In this document: piece after piece, positions 60,551 through 64,000 of the stretch
Layout: each line of letters begins with the position of its first letter
Numbering within the stretch: the stretch's first letter is position 1
Assembly (NCBI RefSeq): GCF_042453785.1
Contig: NC_091670.1
Span: forward strand, 41,241,501-41,305,500
DNA: 64,000 bases
Source: Malus domestica
Taxonomy: Eukaryota; Streptophyta; Magnoliopsida; Rosales; Rosaceae
Reading direction: 5' to 3'
Notes under the pieces: generated by a model
Seen by the model: the letters and a program-made list of their open reading frames with translations, nothing else
Database searches by the model: none
What the model was told of the DNA's origin: nothing
Program-made: the position numbers and the translations under genes

Positions 60551-63500
60551 CTAGTTTACAAGAGGTTGGAATAGTAAAGACAGGATGTGGGTCCGAGGCC
60601 CTTTCTCTTGGTCACCAAACCCATCTCCATCTTTGTAAAGGCTGTGCGCCACACGTGCCATGTTTGTGGCATTGTTCATGAATGATGACAGAAAAGGCAC
60701 TTGGTTTGTTGTGAAGCATTTTCCATTTACTTTCTTCCATGCATTGTCTATCATGCCCTTAATGTTCTTCCTAGCTGTTTCTTCAGAGGCATTCACTTCT
60801 CTCATGTAACATACGATTGATGAAGGAGAATCCCCTCTCTCTTGTTCAGCCTGTTAATCATTTCATTAATTATGTCGTGATTAGATTTTTTGTTTAGTTT
60901 TTTCGACTGTAAAGAATGAAAGAAATAAAAAAGATTACCACGGAAGTTCCCAAATCATTGTTGAGGCGAACGATGAGAGAGATATTATACAAAAGATCTT
61001 CATTCTTGTGAAGAAAATCAGCCATCTCTTTGGTTCCCTCATGAGTTATAGAGAAAAACGAGTGAACCAAAAGCACTGAAACTGATGATGAAATGCATCC
61101 GTTTCTTAGGTACTCTTCAAGGGTTGGTATATGGCTCTTATTATACCACTCTGCCTCCACCAATAATGCTTTACAAAAATCTGCCCACTAAGAATCAGAC
61201 AAATAAGTTCAGCTATAAATATATATACACACATAAAAATCAAAGCAAACAAAAAAAGAGAATTGTTATTGGCAATCTAAAAATGTTATATGCACTCATC
61301 CGTTATAAAAATGTAACGGAGAATTTACACTTCGGCAAGTTTAGGATGATCTTTCCAAAGTGCCAATAACAGCTAAAAAACAAAACAAAACTGGCTTAGG
61401 TTGAGTACCACTTTGGTCAATTGAGGTAATACTTGGTTCCAACCATTCTCCTCCTCAATTTCACGAGCAATTTCACAAGTAGTGTTGTAGAGTACTTGGA
61501 AACACATCTTCATACACTCTGGAAGCTGCTCAGTTTCCCTAGAATCCCACCTGATCAATTCAAGAAATCTTTTAAAATTTTGTATCAACAATTATCGTTT
61601 ATGGAATTTGAACTCACAACTTCCTCAAAAAATGTCAAAACTCGACATTTGGCATTTGAAAATTAAATAACTGAATTAAATAACTGACCTATCAACAGCA
61701 TTGGTGAAGTGCTTTAGCTCTTCCTCTGAGCCATAAATATCATAGACGTCGTCTATGATCAGTACTAAGTTGATGACTTTGGTAAGACATATTCTAAAAG
61801 ATGAGTGCTCAGGCTCGAATGCTACTCCCACAGCACATGAGAAACATTCAACCAGTCTATCTCTTGCAAATTTCAAGTTGTCTGCGAAGCCCAGATTTGC
61901 CCACCACCTTAAATGACACATTAAAATCATTATGAGGGTCGTTGGAGCGGTTGAGAATACTGTCAAAATACGGAGAGAGAATCTCGCTCACACTCACATG
62001 CATTAGGCCAGCACGACGGTCACATGCCACAACATGCATTAAGTCCTTCTAAATAAGACTATCCTTTTCATAACATAGACTTTCCTCACATCCTCCCCCC
62101 TCTCTCTCCCCCACCCCCCAAATGGATTACTTTGATGACATTCTGTATTAATGACGTAACATCATGTGTTTTATTGTTTCAGAGAGTTTCCTCACATCCC
62201 CCCATAGGTTACTTTGATGACATTATGTATTAATGACGTAACATCATGTGTTTTATTGTTTTCGCATGCATCGTATCATTAGTTCAAAAGTAAATTGTAG
62301 CAGTGGTCCCTCAACTTTAATTAAATTGGAGCAATGGTTCCTTAACTAAAAATTCATTATCATTGGTCCCTCAACTCATCAAAATGTATAGCTATGGTCC
62401 TTTTCGTCAACTTCGTCATAATTTTGTCAAAATAAGTTATATTGGAATAATCATTGCTATAATTGGGATCCCTCAACTCATCAAAACGTGCAGCTATGGT
62501 CCCTTTTGTCAACTTTGTCAGAATTTTGTGAAAATGAGTTATGTTGAAAGGACCATTGCTACAATTGGGCTAAAGTTGAGGGACCATTGTTCCAATTGGG
62601 TTAAAGTTGATGACCATTTCTCCAGTTGGATTAAAGTTGAGGGACCATAGCTGCACATTTTGATAAGTTGAGGGATCAATGGTAATAGATTTATAGTTGA
62701 GGGGTCATTGCTCCAATTGAGTTAAAGTTAAGGGATCATTGCTACAATTTACTCTTAGTTCAAAATGTCGTCATCATAATAAATATATAGAAATAACATG
62801 GGGTGTGCTATCCACACATCTCTTTTTACTTCTCACACACCATCTTAATTTTAGGCCGTCAGATCGAAAAAAATTGAAGAAGACAAATGATATAAATTAA
62901 TAAGGGGTGTATGAGAAGTAAAAATGAATATGTGGATACGACACCCGTAAATAAATTAAGAAGAAGACGAATGATGTTTTTTTTTTTTGCCTTACCTGGA
63001 TGCTTCCCTTAAGTTTTTTTGGAGTTGGGCCTGAACTACGTTGAAATTAAGCTTTGCTAATTCGAGTAACGTGGCGTTGACGCGACAAATGTCTTTTTCA
63101 TAGGCGTTGATTTGCCATTTGACATCAAACCACTGCACTCTGCGGTGTGATGGAAGCTCCAGGGAATGAACTACGTCCCTGGAAAGGTTACTGTCTGGAT
63201 AACAAATATGACCACTATCTCTGAGAGCTAGCGTCAAGGAAGCTTTCGCCTCATCTAAAATATCTTCACCTTCGAAACCCAGGTTTGAGGCCTCGAAAAG
63301 TTCCAGCATTCCTTTTAAATGCGCGAAATGGTGGTTCTCTAATGTGCCCTTTTCATCCATGAATCTACCAAATATATCTGTGTTTCACACCACACATCAG
63401 TTAAACAATAAGAGTTCTTTAATTATAAGATAAAATTATGGAAATGTTTAGAAGTGCTTAGGTCTAAACGCATGGCTAATCATTATTTACCTTGTGAAAC

Positions 63501-64000
63501 TTTATAGCCATGCTGCCTGAGGATCTTGAAGTGTAATGCAGTACCATAGAGATCGTCTCTTGTGCCGAGATTGTCGCTTTCGATAGCTGCAATGCTGTCT
63601 AGGGCTTCCTTGATTTCCTTTTCGAAGAGGTTCGCGAGGCCTAGTTTTCGGACGCTGTCAATGAGCTCCAACTTAGCTACTAAATCCATTGTTTCAGCAG
63701 ATATATAAATCTTAACTTCTTCTATTAACTTCTCAGACAGCTTCCGATACTCATCTCCCTGCACTCAGTTTATAATAAAATAATTAAGACAATTCACGTT
63801 AATTAAGCTTAGACTTTAACTACAACATTAATGGAAGAAGCTTAATTAGAAACATATATAACTCACATCGTATTTGCTGATAAGAGATTGATCTAGGAAA
63901 TCGTTCTTCCAAATATTTGGCTTGTAATTTGCAGACCGTCTTTGATTAATCAAGTAAGAGGCTTCAGGTTCGGGTTTCATCTGGTTTTGAAAAAATTTCT
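60551..64000 (-). CDS. AFS1: (E,E)-alpha-farnesene synthase (TPS-b), 7 exons; first ~13 codons outside the window
   Basis: Exons 64000-63867 (partial), 63758-63491, 63377-62996, 61907-61689, 61550-61409, 61187-60939 and 60850-60551 join in phase. With the missing start the protein is close to 576 aa, the length of apple AFS1, and I recognise the sequence throughout. Features: RRSANYKPNIW (RRx8W) in exon 1, FARDR (RxR) and IIDDVYD (DDxxD) in exon 4, and NDLGTSVAE (NSE/DTE) across exons 6/7. There is no plastid transit peptide in the visible part. The enzyme converts cytosolic farnesyl diphosphate to (E,E)-alpha-farnesene, the main sesquiterpene of apple peel. Intron 3 (62995-61908) is long and carries a 466-bp MITE and a duplicated stretch. 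No disrupting mutation is seen. The promoter is outside the window. Pear AFS1 is very similar, so Malus versus Pyrus is not settled. Confidence 0.95.
62137..62270. repeat. Direct repeat (~62 bp, two copies) in AFS1 intron 3
   Basis: 'ttactttgatgacatt.tgta' through 'catgtgttttattgttt' occurs at about 62137-62197 and 62208-62268 with one visible difference. A CT/C-rich stretch (62088-62118) precedes it. Confidence 0.85.
62289..62754. mobile_element. MITE in AFS1 intron 3, 466 bp, 10-bp duplication
   Basis: The ends are ~32-bp inverted repeats (agtaaattgtagcagtggtcc and its inverse at 62720-62753). TTAGTTCAAA flanks both sides (62279-62288 and 62755-62764), a 9-10-bp duplication fitting Mutator-type elements. 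The interior repeats 'ggaccattgctacaattggg'-like phrases in both directions. The closest relative here is 37572-38047. Confidence 0.88.

Noticed and set aside
29435..64000. Idea that the window is a biosynthetic gene cluster with tailoring enzymes
   Set aside because: No cytochrome P450, dehydrogenase, methyltransferase or acyltransferase is present. The genes between the terpene synthases are a FYVE protein and an eIF4B-like protein.

Overview
This is a plant nuclear window, almost certainly from a pome fruit (Malus, possibly Pyrus). Three things point there. The partial gene at the right edge translates to what I recognise as apple (E,E)-alpha-farnesene synthase (AFS1, TPS-b). The genes have short exons with GT..AG introns. 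Much of the DNA is Rosaceae-type repeats: a Cassandra TRIM with 5S-like LTRs, hAT, CACTA, Mutator- and Harbinger-like elements, SINEs and a young Ty1/copia element. All five gene models, intact or broken, lie on the minus strand. Exon joins were worked out by eye from GT/AG sites and reading phase.

Layout. 1-4.2 kb holds LTR-retrotransposon debris: an internal region with tandem repeats, a polypurine tract and a complete LTR, then a second LTR-like block with a ~36-bp array. 4.2-28.7 kb has no host gene. It is a family of related segments (copy A ~4.2-19.75 kb, B ~20.48-21.88 kb, C ~21.88-26.63 kb, F ~27.2-28.74 kb) into which different transposons jumped. Because the copies lack one another's insertions, empty sites in the window fix the boundaries and target-site duplications of a CACTA element (6368-7280), two related hAT elements (7594-8721 and 13978-19427), Cassandra (9154-9791), a Harbinger-like element (10072-10905) and several MITEs. 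The larger hAT carries a broken BED/DUF659/hAT-dimerisation transposase.

29.4-32.4 kb carries an intact seven-exon TPS-g-type terpene synthase (534 aa, DDIFD motif, no RRx8W), a linalool/nerolidol-synthase type. 34.6-40.9 kb is a two-copy tandem duplication (units D and E) that also copied a piece of the neighbouring gene, leaving a FYVE-gene fragment at 36.9-37.2 kb. 40.1-44.6 kb is the parent gene, a 1266-aa FYVE-finger protein with nine lysine/glutamate-rich helical repeats. 45.8-49.1 kb is a six-exon, 618-aa basic protein with eIF4B-like short motifs.

52.1-64.0 kb is a tandem pair of farnesene-synthase genes. The right copy, AFS1, looks intact but loses its first ~13 codons to the window edge. 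The left copy is a pseudogene with several deletions, split by a 6.1-kb copia element whose 468-bp LTRs differ at one visible base. Two functional-looking terpene synthases (TPS-g and TPS-b), both typically making acyclic products, and one dead copy therefore sit within 35 kb. They are separated by two unrelated housekeeping-type genes, so this is a linked terpene-synthase locus rather than an obvious multi-step gene cluster.
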